Shown in pieces: positions 36,082-44,483 of a stretch of 64,000 nt of DNA; position 1 is the first letter of the stretch, and each line of letters starts with the position of its first letter. The notes under the pieces were generated by a model that saw nothing but the letters and a program-made list of their open reading frames with translations, was not told the DNA's origin and made no database searches. The position numbers and the translations under genes were made by a program. Location: positions 1,798,001-1,862,000 of the forward strand of contig NZ_CP080267.1 of assembly GCF_019431375.1 (NCBI RefSeq), given 5' to 3'. The stretch is from Alcanivorax sp. (GTDB taxonomy: Bacteria; Pseudomonadota; Gammaproteobacteria; Pseudomonadales; Alcanivoracaceae).

Positions 36082-36231
36082 AGTTGCAAGCTACAAGCTG
36101 CAACACGGCATAACGGTTTTCCGGTTTTCAAGGCATAGGGGCCGCGCCCAAAATCTGGGCGCGGCCCCTATGCTTTCAATACGCAAAATCTTTTCCGTCG
36201 TGTTGCAGCTTGAAGCTTGTAGCTTGCAACT
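36082..36231. repeat. Nested inverted repeat N1 between convergent genes
   Basis: Outer arms AGTTGCAAGCTACAAGC at 36082 and its complement ending at 36231 enclose a perfect 18-bp GC-rich stem (36133-36150 with 36156-36173; loop AAATC). The outer arms differ by one 7-bp unit, as expected from slippage. The core probably terminates transcription from both directions. It is related to N2 (47420) and N3 (54263). Confidence 0.85.
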
Positions 36232-36674
36232 CACCCCCCAGGCACAAAGGTAATCTTCACCTTCCTCCGCCCCCAGTTCCTAGCCGCCTGCAAATCCTCA
36301 CCCATGTAGATATCGATCTTCTTTTTCCAGCGCCAGTGCATCTTGTCCTTCACCACCCAGGTTCCGGGCAGGCCCTCGATCTGTAGTTCCGCGTTATGCC
36401 CCAGCCCCATGGGAATCAGATCTCGCGATACCGCAATAGCCTTCATGCCCGGCTTGAGGCGGTCGCCCCAGGCAGCCAGGGCATGGTCCGCACCGGCGCC
36501 CTGGCCGTGCAGGGAATTGTAGGCGGTGGCGGTCACCGTCATGGTCACCATGTCCGGCGCGGCGGGCTTGCTCTGATCCGCCTCGCACCGTGCCACCAGC
36601 CAGGTCACTGCCACCAGCACCAGGGTAAAGGCGGCGGCATTCACTCGCCGTTGCGGGCTGACTGCTAAGCTCAT
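36231..36674 (-). CDS. 3D-domain exported protein
   Basis: 147 residues. I chose the ATG at 36674, 12 nt after GGAG; an upstream GTG at 36713 would overlap the neighbour. An N-terminal membrane/signal segment (AAFTLVLVAVTWLVARC) precedes a 3D domain: MTVTATAYNS, LIPMGLGHNAELQ, and WVVKDKMHWRWKKKIDIYMG, with the Asp residues that name this MltA/RlpA-like fold. It probably acts on the cell wall. Divergent from the next gene with only 3 bp between starts. Confidence 0.82.
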   Translation of the reverse strand: MSLAVSPQRRVNAAAFTLVLVAVTWLVARCEADQSKPAAPDMVTMTVTATAYNSLHGQGAGADHALAAWGDRLKPGMKAIAVSRDLIPMGLGHNAELQIEGLPGTWVVKDKMHWRWKKKIDIYMGEDLQAARNWGRRKVKITFVPGG

Positions 36675-36677
36675 GGC

Positions 36678-37568
36678 ATGATTCTCCGTCTGATTACTCT
36701 TGTTATGCTTCACGGTCTGCTGTCAGCCTGCAACCTGCTTTCCGACAAGAGGGCGGAGGAGCCCGTTGCGCCTGCCCCCCTCGCCGACACTCTTCGCCAA
36801 TGGCAACCCGTCGACAACCCCGATGCGGTGATTCTGGGACTGCACAGCTTTGGTGACTACGGCGCGGCTTTCGACGCCCTTGGCCCCTACTTCGCCGACG
36901 CCGGGCACCTGCTGGTCAGCTACGACCAGGCCGGGTTCGGCGAGCGTATCGAGCAAGGACACTGGGCCGGGGAGGAACAGCTGGTCTCCGAAGCGGTCGC
37001 CCAGATCAAGCAACTCTATGAACGCCATCAGCGCCCGGTGTTCCTGATCGGTGAGAGTCTTGGTGGTGCTGTGGCTATTCTGGCGGCACTGGAAGTGCCA
37101 GATAAAGTGGCCGGTATGGTGCTCGCCGGGCCTGCAGTGCGCGAGGGGATTCGCCTGCGTTACGGCTGGAATGCGGCCATCGCCAGCGCCGCCTTGCTGG
37201 CTCCCGGATACCAGCTGACAGTAAACCGCGACCCCGATGACCCAAACCTGGCGGCTGACAGCGCCCAACGTCTGGCCAACGACCCTCGGGTGATCCGCGA
37301 AGTCCGCATGGATGCTTACTGGGGACTGATCCAGCTGGCCGACAGTGCCAGCGACCAGGCGCCATCACTCCAGACGCCGTCGCTGCTGCTCTATGGCGGC
37401 AAGGACAACTCCGTGCCCGCAGCCGGCATCAGCCATCTTCACGACCACCTGGCAGACCAGGGCGAATATCGCTTCTATCCAGAAGGGCCTCACCTGCTGC
37501 TCCAGAGCCCCCGGTGGCAGCAGGTGGCTGATGATATCCTCGACTGGATCGATCGCACTCCTTACTAG
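36678..37568 (+). CDS. Lipoprotein alpha/beta-hydrolase (lysophospholipase-like)
   Basis: 296 residues. The N-terminal MILRLITLVMLHGLLSAC is a lipobox signal. GESLGGAVAILAAL carries the nucleophile Ser; the Asp is near YGGKDNSVP and the His near GPHLLLQ. HSFGDYGAAFDALGPYFAD is typical of monoacylglycerol lipase/lysophospholipase-like hydrolases. It is presumably a periplasmic lipase or esterase. Confidence 0.87.
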   Translation: MILRLITLVMLHGLLSACNLLSDKRAEEPVAPAPLADTLRQWQPVDNPDAVILGLHSFGDYGAAFDALGPYFADAGHLLVSYDQAGFGERIEQGHWAGEEQLVSEAVAQIKQLYERHQRPVFLIGESLGGAVAILAALEVPDKVAGMVLAGPAVREGIRLRYGWNAAIASAALLAPGYQLTVNRDPDDPNLAADSAQRLANDPRVIREVRMDAYWGLIQLADSASDQAPSLQTPSLLLYGGKDNSVPAAGISHLHDHLADQGEYRFYPEGPHLLLQSPRWQQVADDILDWIDRTPY

Positions 37569-37628
37569 ATTGGCCTCACAGGACACACCCATACTGGTAA
37601 GCTGGCGCAAACCACAGCGGAGCAAACC

Positions 37629-38462
37629 ATGAGCAAGCGTGTTCTGATTACCGGCGGCAATTCCGGCATCGGCTACTGTACCGCCGAGCAACTGGTCGGC
37701 CATGGCGCGGAAGTCTCCCTGGCCTGTCGCGACCAGACCAAGGGCCAGGCCGCCATAGCTCGCATCAAGAATCGCCATCCTGACGCCAAGGTCCGGCTCT
37801 TTCCCCTGGATCTTTCCGACCTGGAGAATGTCCGCGACAACGCCGCGTTGATCTACCGCGAGCTGGGCGAACTGGATGTGCTGATCAATAACGCTGGCGT
37901 CGTGCCCACTCAGCAGGAATTCACCCGCGATGGTTACGAAATGCAGTTCGGGGTCAATTATCTGGCACCGGTGCTCTTCTCCCACCTGATGTTGCCGCTG
38001 CTGAAGAAAGGTAATCAGCCACGCATACTGCATGTAGCCTCCGTGGCTCACTGGCTGGGACGCATCAACAAGAAGACCTGGCGTGGCCGCAAACCCTACC
38101 TGGTGATGGATGCCTATGGGCAATCCAAGCTGGGCAATATTCTGTTCAGCAATGTGCTCGCCGATCGCCTGCGGGATATCGGCATTACCAGCAACGCACT
38201 GCACCCGGGGGGCGTGGATACCCCGATCTTCCGCCATGTACCCAAGGCCGCCATGGCCCTGATTCGCCCGACACTGACCACCCCGGAAAAGGCAGCGACC
38301 CTGCCCGTCAGCCTGGCACTGGACCCGCAGTATGCCGAGGTGAGCGGCGAATATTTCGCCAACCACAAACCGGCTCTACGCTCGCCACGGGCACGCAATT
38401 CAACGCTGGCGGAAGAGCTGTATTACGACACCATGGCGGAGCTGGATCTGCCTACGCTGTAA
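37629..38462 (+). CDS. SDR oxidoreductase (retinol-dehydrogenase-like)
   Basis: 277 residues. ITGGNSGIGYCTAEQLVGHG, LVINNAG-type motif LINNAGVV, and YGQSKLGNILFS contain the cofactor and active-site residues. The Ser is in LHVASVAHW. This subgroup reduces or oxidises aldehydes and hydrophobic alcohols, such as fatty alcohols. Start ATG with GGAGCAAACC upstream. Confidence 0.88.
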   Translation: MSKRVLITGGNSGIGYCTAEQLVGHGAEVSLACRDQTKGQAAIARIKNRHPDAKVRLFPLDLSDLENVRDNAALIYRELGELDVLINNAGVVPTQQEFTRDGYEMQFGVNYLAPVLFSHLMLPLLKKGNQPRILHVASVAHWLGRINKKTWRGRKPYLVMDAYGQSKLGNILFSNVLADRLRDIGITSNALHPGGVDTPIFRHVPKAAMALIRPTLTTPEKAATLPVSLALDPQYAEVSGEYFANHKPALRSPRARNSTLAEELYYDTMAELDLPTL

Positions 38463-38475
38463 GTTTAATGCCATA

Positions 38476-38501
38476 AAAAAGGGGCCCCCAACGGGCCCCT
38501 G
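38476..38501 (-). terminator. Intrinsic terminator for the Cys-rich surface protein gene
   Basis: On the minus strand a GGGGCCC-type stem (38481-38488 with 38494-38501) is followed by six T residues. It lies 40 bp after the stop at 38541. The plus-strand SDR could also use the stem, though it lacks a U-run there. Confidence 0.85.
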
Positions 38502-38540
38502 AACGTTCACCTCACACAAAGCAGATTTTTTTCATTAGCC

Positions 38541-40244
38541 TCACGGGCACAGGTTGCACTGGTCAGAGGCGCTGGCTTCAATATCCTCCTCCAGAATCTC
38601 GTCATTGCTGCCCGTGGCGGTGACCGTGTTGCTGGACAGGTAGCGGTCCCCGGACGGTACGGTACTGGGCTGGTAATCCCCACTGACATCAAAGCATACG
38701 TCACTGCCAAGAATGTCACCGGTGGCATCACACACCCCTTTCACCACGGTATCGCCTTCACCCATGCCGACACCACGGCAGACCACACCTTCGCCGCAAT
38801 CTGCATCAGTCTCGCAAAGGGTACCGGCATCCAGGAGGACCGTATTCATGTAGTTGGCCGTGGGATCATCCAGCTCCACGCTCAGCGGTACATCGCCGGT
38901 ATTGCACACCGCGATGTCGTAACCCACTTCCAGCACCACCTGACCGCTCTCGGCTACCAGACCGGAAGCGCAGTCCTTGTCGACCCAGAGCCCCGGCGTC
39001 AACGGCAAGGACTGACACTGGATGGAGTACGGGTCCGCAGAGACCGTGGCGGCACCAAAGGTGAGAGAGGCATCCACGGTATTGGTTGGCGGGTTTTCGT
39101 TGCTGAAGAAACTGCCGCTGAAGGGCAAGGTCTCGCCCGGCGCAAACGCCGTCAACAATGTCTGCGTCAACGTCACATCATCGCTGGTGTCATCCGGAGT
39201 GCCGGCATCATCCACCACCGTCAGGGTCTCCCCGGCCGGGAAGGTACCTGCTCCGCTGTTGGTCACCAGACCTTCGAAATCCACCACATAGGTCCGATCG
39301 GTATCATCATTGACAGTGGCCAGGCGGGTCACATCACAAGTCTTGCTGACCTCAATGCCACATAACGGGAATCGACCCAGCACAAAGTCTTTCAACTGCG
39401 CCGTCTCAGACCGGGAGGACCGGGTCTCGACCATGAATGAGGAAAAGCATGGTGTGACGGAAGACTGCCCGGCCAGCTCAAGCGCCGCACTGACATTCAG
39501 GTAGCCCTCAAAAAACGATTCCGGGGGGAAATCCGTGGTCCCGGTCTTGGACAAATATGGCCAGGGACTGGTTTCCGACATGTCATTGGTAATGGCACAG
39601 GCAATATCGTCATTACTGCCGCCGCACAATGCGCCCATATACCCGGCATCCTTGGGATCCCCAGTGGAGAACAACTCCAGCAGGTTGCTGCTGATGTCAC
39701 CGCCACTGTTCACCCACTGCATAACCTGTACATAAGGGGCACTGGTGCTCCCCTGGGGGAACTCCATCACCACGAAGATATCGCCTTCCTGATGCTCGCC
39801 AATGAAAGCGCCACGTTCACCGAGTCCGACCTGATCCTGGAAAAACCAGAACCCGATGATGGCATCGCCATTGTTGGCGTACCGGTCGGCACCGAAATGC
39901 AGCACCAGATCACCATTGACCAACTTGCCGGCTGCATACCCGTTAGTCAGATCGTTCTTGTCGGGCACCGATCCGTCCCGGTACTTCCAACTGGGAATAT
40001 CGTTGATGTCCTTGGACCCGCCACCGGTAAAAATACTCAGCGGAGCCGGATCAGCAATGATACCGCTGAACGCAGCCGAGCCATCATCGTTGCCATTATG
40101 AAAGGTTTGCCAATCCTGATCGGCATTATCAATCGCATTACCGTCCATTTCGATGAAGTTGCTGGCCATCGCCGGGGACGTTACCCCCAGCAAAAAAGCC
40201 ATCAGAAAACAGCAGCAGTGCTGCCAGAGTGCTAATCTTTTCAT
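38541..40244 (-). CDS. Secreted Cys-rich protein with DUF11-like domains
   Basis: 567 residues from the ATG at 40244; GGAGG lies about 11 nt upstream, and the signal peptide ends at AMA-SNF. The N-terminal third has an Asp/Gly-rich domain (FHNGNDDGSAAFSGIIADPA, LHFGADRYANNGDAIIGFWF). Two later Ig-like domains (GIEVSKTCDVTRLATVNDDT, GLWVDKDCASGLVAESGQVV) contain paired Cys, ending in CNLCP. The phrase VSKTCDVT is typical of DUF11-type repeats. Likely secreted; divergent from a sigma-54 activator. No anchor motif is visible. Confidence 0.82.
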   Translation of the reverse strand: MKRLALWQHCCCFLMAFLLGVTSPAMASNFIEMDGNAIDNADQDWQTFHNGNDDGSAAFSGIIADPAPLSIFTGGGSKDINDIPSWKYRDGSVPDKNDLTNGYAAGKLVNGDLVLHFGADRYANNGDAIIGFWFFQDQVGLGERGAFIGEHQEGDIFVVMEFPQGSTSAPYVQVMQWVNSGGDISSNLLELFSTGDPKDAGYMGALCGGSNDDIACAITNDMSETSPWPYLSKTGTTDFPPESFFEGYLNVSAALELAGQSSVTPCFSSFMVETRSSRSETAQLKDFVLGRFPLCGIEVSKTCDVTRLATVNDDTDRTYVVDFEGLVTNSGAGTFPAGETLTVVDDAGTPDDTSDDVTLTQTLLTAFAPGETLPFSGSFFSNENPPTNTVDASLTFGAATVSADPYSIQCQSLPLTPGLWVDKDCASGLVAESGQVVLEVGYDIAVCNTGDVPLSVELDDPTANYMNTVLLDAGTLCETDADCGEGVVCRGVGMGEGDTVVKGVCDATGDILGSDVCFDVSGDYQPSTVPSGDRYLSSNTVTATGSNDEILEEDIEASASDQCNLCP

Positions 40245-40652
40245 GGTACCGTCCTCCAGATAAATACGCGTATCTCTGAGGCAACATTGAAAAAAACGGG
40301 CCAATTTTTTATTGGTTATTTTTGAAAGACTTGGGAAAAGACGTTTACGGTTTGGACGGTTTTTTTTCCCATTTCCGGGACACCCATACGGCCATGCCTT
40401 GAACAGGCAAAACAAAACCAACAGTTTCAGTTAGTTGCGAATACACCTTGTCATTGCCTTGCGACGATGCGGGCGCCACCCGTTTGGCAGCGTTACATGC
40501 CAACAACGTTTTGTTGCAAACCCCGGATACTCGCAGGCAATCGATGGTGTAAATCTTGGTGATGGAGGGCAGAAACAGGAGGTTAGCGAACGCGCAGGAG
40601 GCGACGCCCATTCCCACTAACGCGAAGGGAGTCGCAAAACCGGGACAGCACC
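40245..40652. promoter_or_regulatory. Divergent regulatory region with TTGGCA-N8-TGCCAA dyad
   Basis: 408 bp between the Cys-rich protein and its divergent activator. A dyad TTGGCA (40484-40489) with TGCCAA (40498-40503) is spaced like an operator. CCAAT-N5-ATTGG (about 40304-40318) is a second inverted repeat in an AT-rich tract. No exact sigma-54 -24/-12 pair was found. Confidence 0.45.
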
Positions 40653-41957
40653 ATGAGTTCCCTGGTCCGCAAGGCCTTGTTTGCCTGGGACAGCCAGACG
40701 CTATCTCCCCTGGCCCAACACCTGCACCAGCAAGGCTGGCATCTGGTGCAACAACCCTTGACCGGCCTGAAGCCTCAGGCATGGCCCTCTGTGGGAATTC
40801 TGGAACTCCGAACCACAGAACAGAAGGAAAAGCTGGAACCGTTTCTCGGCCAACTCAAGCGCGGTCACTATCTGGCAATCACGGACAACAGCGCCATGCG
40901 CTGCAAAGGCATGCAGCATCTGGTGGCCAACGGCTTCCGGGATTATTTTACCTGGCCCTGCAATCTGACCCAGCTGCACAACACGCTGGGGCATGCACTG
41001 GGCATGAGTGCCCTCTGCCACACCGGCGTCAGCGCCGAACAACCTTTGCTGCTGGGGCAATCCGCCCAGATGGAGCAAGTACGCCAACGCCTCAGTCGCT
41101 TCGCCCAATCCGACCTGCCTGTTCTGCTACAAGGAGAAAGTGGCACAGGAAAGGAATGTGCCGCCCGCATGATTCATCAGGCGTCCTGCCGGCGCCGCGA
41201 ACCCTTTATTGCCGTGAACTGTGCAGCCATCCCCGACAACCTGTTCGTAGCCGAATTGTTTGGCCATGAAAAAGGCGCCTACACCGGGGCGACCCAGGCA
41301 AGACGGGGGCGGGTCCATGACGCCGCCAACGGCACGTTGTTTCTGGATGAGATCGGCGATATGGATGCATCCAGCCAGACCACACTGCTGCGCTTTCTGG
41401 AATCCGGCCACTATTCACCGCTGGGCAGTAACCGGGAGTATCACTGCCATGCCCGGATCATCTGCGCCAGCAACCGGCCTCTTGCCGATGATGTGGAGCG
41501 GGGCCGGTTCCGGCTGGATCTGTATCACCGCATCAATGTGCTGTGCCAATCGCTTCCGCCTTTAAGGGAGCATCGCGATGACATTCCCGAGCTGGCCAAT
41601 GCCCTGCTGTCGCAGCTGCCCGGTCAGCATCCGCTCAGCGAAGACGCCATAAAAACCCTCAAGGGCCATGATTTTCCGGGCAATGTACGGGAACTACGCA
41701 ACTGTCTGTGGCGGGCAGCGGCACTCAGTAACAACGGCAGCCTTGATCCCGCGCACTTTGGCCTGACAGCCCCGCTATCGACACCCAAGTCGTGCTGCAC
41801 CCTGCGCGAGTTCCGTGAACAACAGGAAAAGCTGCACCTGCAGCATTGCCTGCAGAGTTGTTGTGGCGATGTGCAACAAGCCGCACAGGTTCTGGGTATC
41901 AGCCGCTCCAGCCTGTATCGCAAGCTGGACAAGTACCAGCTAGCGCCTCGACATTGA
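40653..41957 (+). CDS. VpsR-like sigma-54 transcriptional activator
   Basis: 434 residues. The N-terminal 130 residues are an atypical receiver-like domain without the phospho-Asp set, as in VpsR/FleQ-like regulators. The AAA+ domain has Walker A GESGTGKE (about 161-168), GAYTGA (about 208, the sigma-54 loop, Phe to Tyr variant), FLDEIGDMD and the arginine finger region. The C-terminal HTH is at about 400-425 (QAAQVLGISRSSLYRKLDKY). VpsR responds to c-di-GMP; a diguanylate cyclase and an HD-GYP lie within 9 kb. Its stop is 2 bp from that of acpH, convergent. Confidence 0.88.
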   Translation: MSSLVRKALFAWDSQTLSPLAQHLHQQGWHLVQQPLTGLKPQAWPSVGILELRTTEQKEKLEPFLGQLKRGHYLAITDNSAMRCKGMQHLVANGFRDYFTWPCNLTQLHNTLGHALGMSALCHTGVSAEQPLLLGQSAQMEQVRQRLSRFAQSDLPVLLQGESGTGKECAARMIHQASCRRREPFIAVNCAAIPDNLFVAELFGHEKGAYTGATQARRGRVHDAANGTLFLDEIGDMDASSQTTLLRFLESGHYSPLGSNREYHCHARIICASNRPLADDVERGRFRLDLYHRINVLCQSLPPLREHRDDIPELANALLSQLPGQHPLSEDAIKTLKGHDFPGNVRELRNCLWRAAALSNNGSLDPAHFGLTAPLSTPKSCCTLREFREQQEKLHLQHCLQSCCGDVQQAAQVLGISRSSLYRKLDKYQLAPRH

Positions 41958-41959
41958 TG

Positions 41960-42550
41960 TTATCGTCCCCGCTCCACCGAGGCACCGCGAACCACACGCC
42001 GCAGCTGCGGATACACGGCCAGAAACACCTGCTCCAGCTCACCATAATGCTCACGAATGTCCTCGATGCTGCCCTCAAACTGATTGGCAAAACGGATTCT
42101 CCCGGCAATCCGGTCCAGCACGTCTCCCAGCTGATCCAGTTCCTGATAGCGATGAAAAACATCAAATGCCACCAGACGCTCAGTGGTACGACGCATGGAT
42201 TCGGGCATGAAGATTTCGCCTTGCCGCAGCAGGACATAATCGCGGCTAATGACCGACTCCAGCGATTCCGTATAGAAACGAGACCAATGACGAATCAGAA
42301 AATGATCAAACAGCACATCCAGCGCAACGCCGGCAAACCGGCGACGTTGCGGCGAGAACAGCCTTCGACTCTCACGCACCCGAGGGTGCATGTCGGTAAA
42401 ACGGTCAACCAGGCGGTGATTGCGCAACCCCAGCCGCACGGGTAGTGGCAGCAAGGCTTCGTCCACCCCACGCATGAAATCACCCAACAGATTGCCCACC
42501 TTAGACGCCGCAGTGGGTTGCGCCAGGGACAGGTGGGCAAAGTAATTCAT
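41960..42550 (-). CDS. acpH: ACP phosphodiesterase
   Basis: 196 residues starting MNYFAHLSLAQPTAASKVGN, GDFMRG and HRLVDRFTDMHPRVRESRRL, the AcpH signature. It removes the phosphopantetheine arm from acyl carrier protein and thus tunes fatty-acid synthesis. Its ATG overlaps the stop of the GNAT remnant (ATGA), so it is coupled to the HIT-GNAT transcript. Confidence 0.92.
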   Translation of the reverse strand: MNYFAHLSLAQPTAASKVGNLLGDFMRGVDEALLPLPVRLGLRNHRLVDRFTDMHPRVRESRRLFSPQRRRFAGVALDVLFDHFLIRHWSRFYTESLESVISRDYVLLRQGEIFMPESMRRTTERLVAFDVFHRYQELDQLGDVLDRIAGRIRFANQFEGSIEDIREHYGELEQVFLAVYPQLRRVVRGASVERGR

Positions 42551-42801
42551 CTGGCACCACGTTCCAGCAGATAACGCAGATTCTGGCGCACCGCCGGCCA
42601 TTCCTGGTTGATGATGGAAAACACCACCGTATCCCGGTAAATCCCGCCAGGACTCACGGTATGGTTTTGTAATACGCCGTCCTGCTTGGCTCCGTGCCGG
42701 GCAATGGCCTGGCGCGACTGGCGGTTGTGCCAGTGGGTACGCAGCTCCACCCGGTTGCCGGACAAGGTAACCGGCGCCAGCCAGCGGCGAGCCATGCTCA
42801 A
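42547..42801 (-). pseudogene. C-terminal remnant of a RimJ/RimL-type GNAT acetyltransferase
   Basis: 84 residues from a TTG start at 42801. The sequence from NRVELRTHWHNRQSRQAIAR to RDTVVFSIINQEWPAVRQNL is the C-terminal third of a RimJ/RimL acetyltransferase, which is normally about 180-200 residues; the N-terminal two-thirds is absent, replaced by the HIT gene, whose stop overlaps this start by 4 bp. The product, if made, would lack the acetyl-CoA site. It may be kept only as a translational relay into acpH. Confidence 0.65.
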
Positions 42802-43136
42802 CCCGGCGGCCAGCTGAACGGGCGACCACCCAGTACGTGCACATGCAGATGGAACACGGTCTGGCTGGCGCCGGCGCCGTTGTTCACGTTGAGGCGGAAA
42901 TCCTCCAGCCCTTCCTGTTCGGCAACACGGCTGGCCACCAGCAGCAGGTGGCCAAGCAGGCCCTTGTCGTCCTCTTCGGCATCAGACAGCTTGGGGATCG
43001 GTTTCTTGGGGATCACCAGGAAGTGGGTGGGCGCCTGGGGATTGATATCCCGGAAGGCGAGGCACTGGTCGTCTTCGAAAATGATGTCGGCGGGGATCTC
43101 CCGGTCGATTATCTTGGAAAACAGGGTTTCAGCCAT
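42798..43136 (-). CDS. HIT-family nucleotide hydrolase
   Basis: 112 residues. The histidine triad HLHVHVLGG is at the C-terminus, and FSKIIDREIPADIIFEDDQCLAFRD, split here as FSKIIDREIPADIIFE and LAFRDINPQAPTH, is typical of HinT/PKCI proteins. It hydrolyses nucleoside phosphoramidates. The usual ending GGRPFSWPPG is intact. Confidence 0.95.
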   Translation of the reverse strand: MAETLFSKIIDREIPADIIFEDDQCLAFRDINPQAPTHFLVIPKKPIPKLSDAEEDDKGLLGHLLLVASRVAEQEGLEDFRLNVNNGAGASQTVFHLHVHVLGGRPFSWPPG

Positions 43137-43322
43137 GGTTTGAATTGCTCCGGATAGGCAAGGGCGAGCAGTTTTCAGGCCCTAAGGGTGTGCCCCGGTT
43201 CACAGCTCGCACGGTAACTGCGCGTAAAATGGTCGCTGTGTGTGGCGTACACCTTAGCGACAGCCCAGAATAATGGCATTATAGCAGCCTGTCGAAACCC
43301 AACCTTATTCCACCGGAACCGC

Positions 43323-44231
43323 ATGGCCACTCTTTTTGTCGAAAATTTAACCGTCGCCGATTTCTCCTACCTGCACCCCAAGCGCGGCATGGTCGGTGAG
43401 TCCTGGCTGGTCGATCTGGAACTGACCGGCGACCTGGATCATCAGGGCATGGTGTTCGACTTCGGCCACATCAAGAAGCGCATCAAGCAGATCATCGACG
43501 ACAGCGTGGACCACCGGCTACTGGTGCCGGTGGACAGCGAGCACGCCACGGTAAGCGAACGGGACAACAACACCAGCCTGGAATGGCTGTACCGGGGAGG
43601 CACCATCCGCATGGTTGCGCCCAGCGAGAGCCTGCTTCTGATGAGCGGCCCGGAAGTCTCCAAGGCCAACCTGACCTTGTTCCTGATGGACCTGGTGCAG
43701 CAGGTGGTGCCGGAAAATGTGGCTGAAGTGCGCATCGTGTTGCGCGAGGAAGACACCGGCACCGCCCCCTTCTATCACTACTCCCACGGCCTGAAGAAAC
43801 ACGACGGCAACTGCCAGCGTATTGCCCACGGCCACCGCTCCGGCATCCACATCTTCGAAAATGGCCGCCGCAGCCGCTACTGGGAAAAACTCTGGGCGGA
43901 CCGCTGGGAAGATATCTACCTGGGCACCGAAGAGGACCTGGAAGGAACCTACTACATCGACGAGATTCCCCACCATCGCTTCCGCTACGACGCGCCCCAG
44001 GGGCACTTCGAGCTGGTAATCCCCGAAGACCACTGCTATCTGGTGAACACAGACACCACCGTGGAGCAGCTGGCCGCCCACATTGCCGAGCAACTGGCTA
44101 CCGAAGCCCCCGGCAAGCACTTCCGCGTGCGCGCCTTTGAAGGCGTGGGCAAGGGCGCCATCGCTGAAGCCGGCGAAAACATGCCCGGCAAGACCCACAG
44201 CGGCTGGCTAAGCGGCGCGTCGGTGATTTGA
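43323..44231 (+). CDS. Two-domain QueD-like 6-carboxytetrahydropterin synthase
   Basis: 302 residues from the ATG at 43323. Two PTPS-like halves are seen: an N-terminal LFVENLTVADFSYLHPKRGM and VFDFGHIKKRIKQIIDDSVD with VDHRLLVP, and a C-terminal YSHGLKKHDGNCQRIAHGHR with the Cys and HGH of QueD. The Cys-x4-HGH spacing differs from the Cys-x3-HGH of E. coli QueD. It should make a pterin precursor for queuosine or related compounds. QueD paralogues occur in zinc-limitation regulons, but no such link is proven here. Confidence 0.85.
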   Translation: MATLFVENLTVADFSYLHPKRGMVGESWLVDLELTGDLDHQGMVFDFGHIKKRIKQIIDDSVDHRLLVPVDSEHATVSERDNNTSLEWLYRGGTIRMVAPSESLLLMSGPEVSKANLTLFLMDLVQQVVPENVAEVRIVLREEDTGTAPFYHYSHGLKKHDGNCQRIAHGHRSGIHIFENGRRSRYWEKLWADRWEDIYLGTEEDLEGTYYIDEIPHHRFRYDAPQGHFELVIPEDHCYLVNTDTTVEQLAAHIAEQLATEAPGKHFRVRAFEGVGKGAIAEAGENMPGKTHSGWLSGASVI

Positions 44232-44240
44232 GAAGGAGCT

Positions 44241-44483
44241 GCTAGCGGCTGGCTACGAGCTGCAAGCTGTAACGCGATCTGGGCAGAGAGCTTATCGAAT
44301 AGCACCCTGCCCGCAATCGAAGCTTGTAGGAGCGTCGCTGGCGGCGCGATTCGAGCCTTGGCGAGGATTGAGACCTTTTTGTAGGAGCTATGCTCGCATG
44401 GGCTCCTACAGCGGCTTCGTAGCAATGACGAAGTCCCGGGAACCTTCCAGACATTCCCTATCCAATCGAAGCGTAGCTCGTAG
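44241..44483. repeat. Composite repeat between QueD-like and LysR genes
   Basis: Outer arms GGCTACGAGCTGCAAGCTG and the complement of GTAGCTCGTAGCTAC flank two GTAGGAGC-type units. The second is a perfect hairpin, GTAGGAGC (44381-44388) with GCTCCTAC (44402-44409). The stretch 44402-44480 is closely similar to 48529-48610 (both contain CAGCGGCTTCGTAGCAATG and TTCCCTATCCAA). Confidence 0.78.

Noticed and set aside
40484..40500. Sigma-54 promoter TGGCA...TGC
   Set aside because: The GG to GC distance is one base longer than the consensus and the -12 element is poor; a simple operator dyad is more likely.
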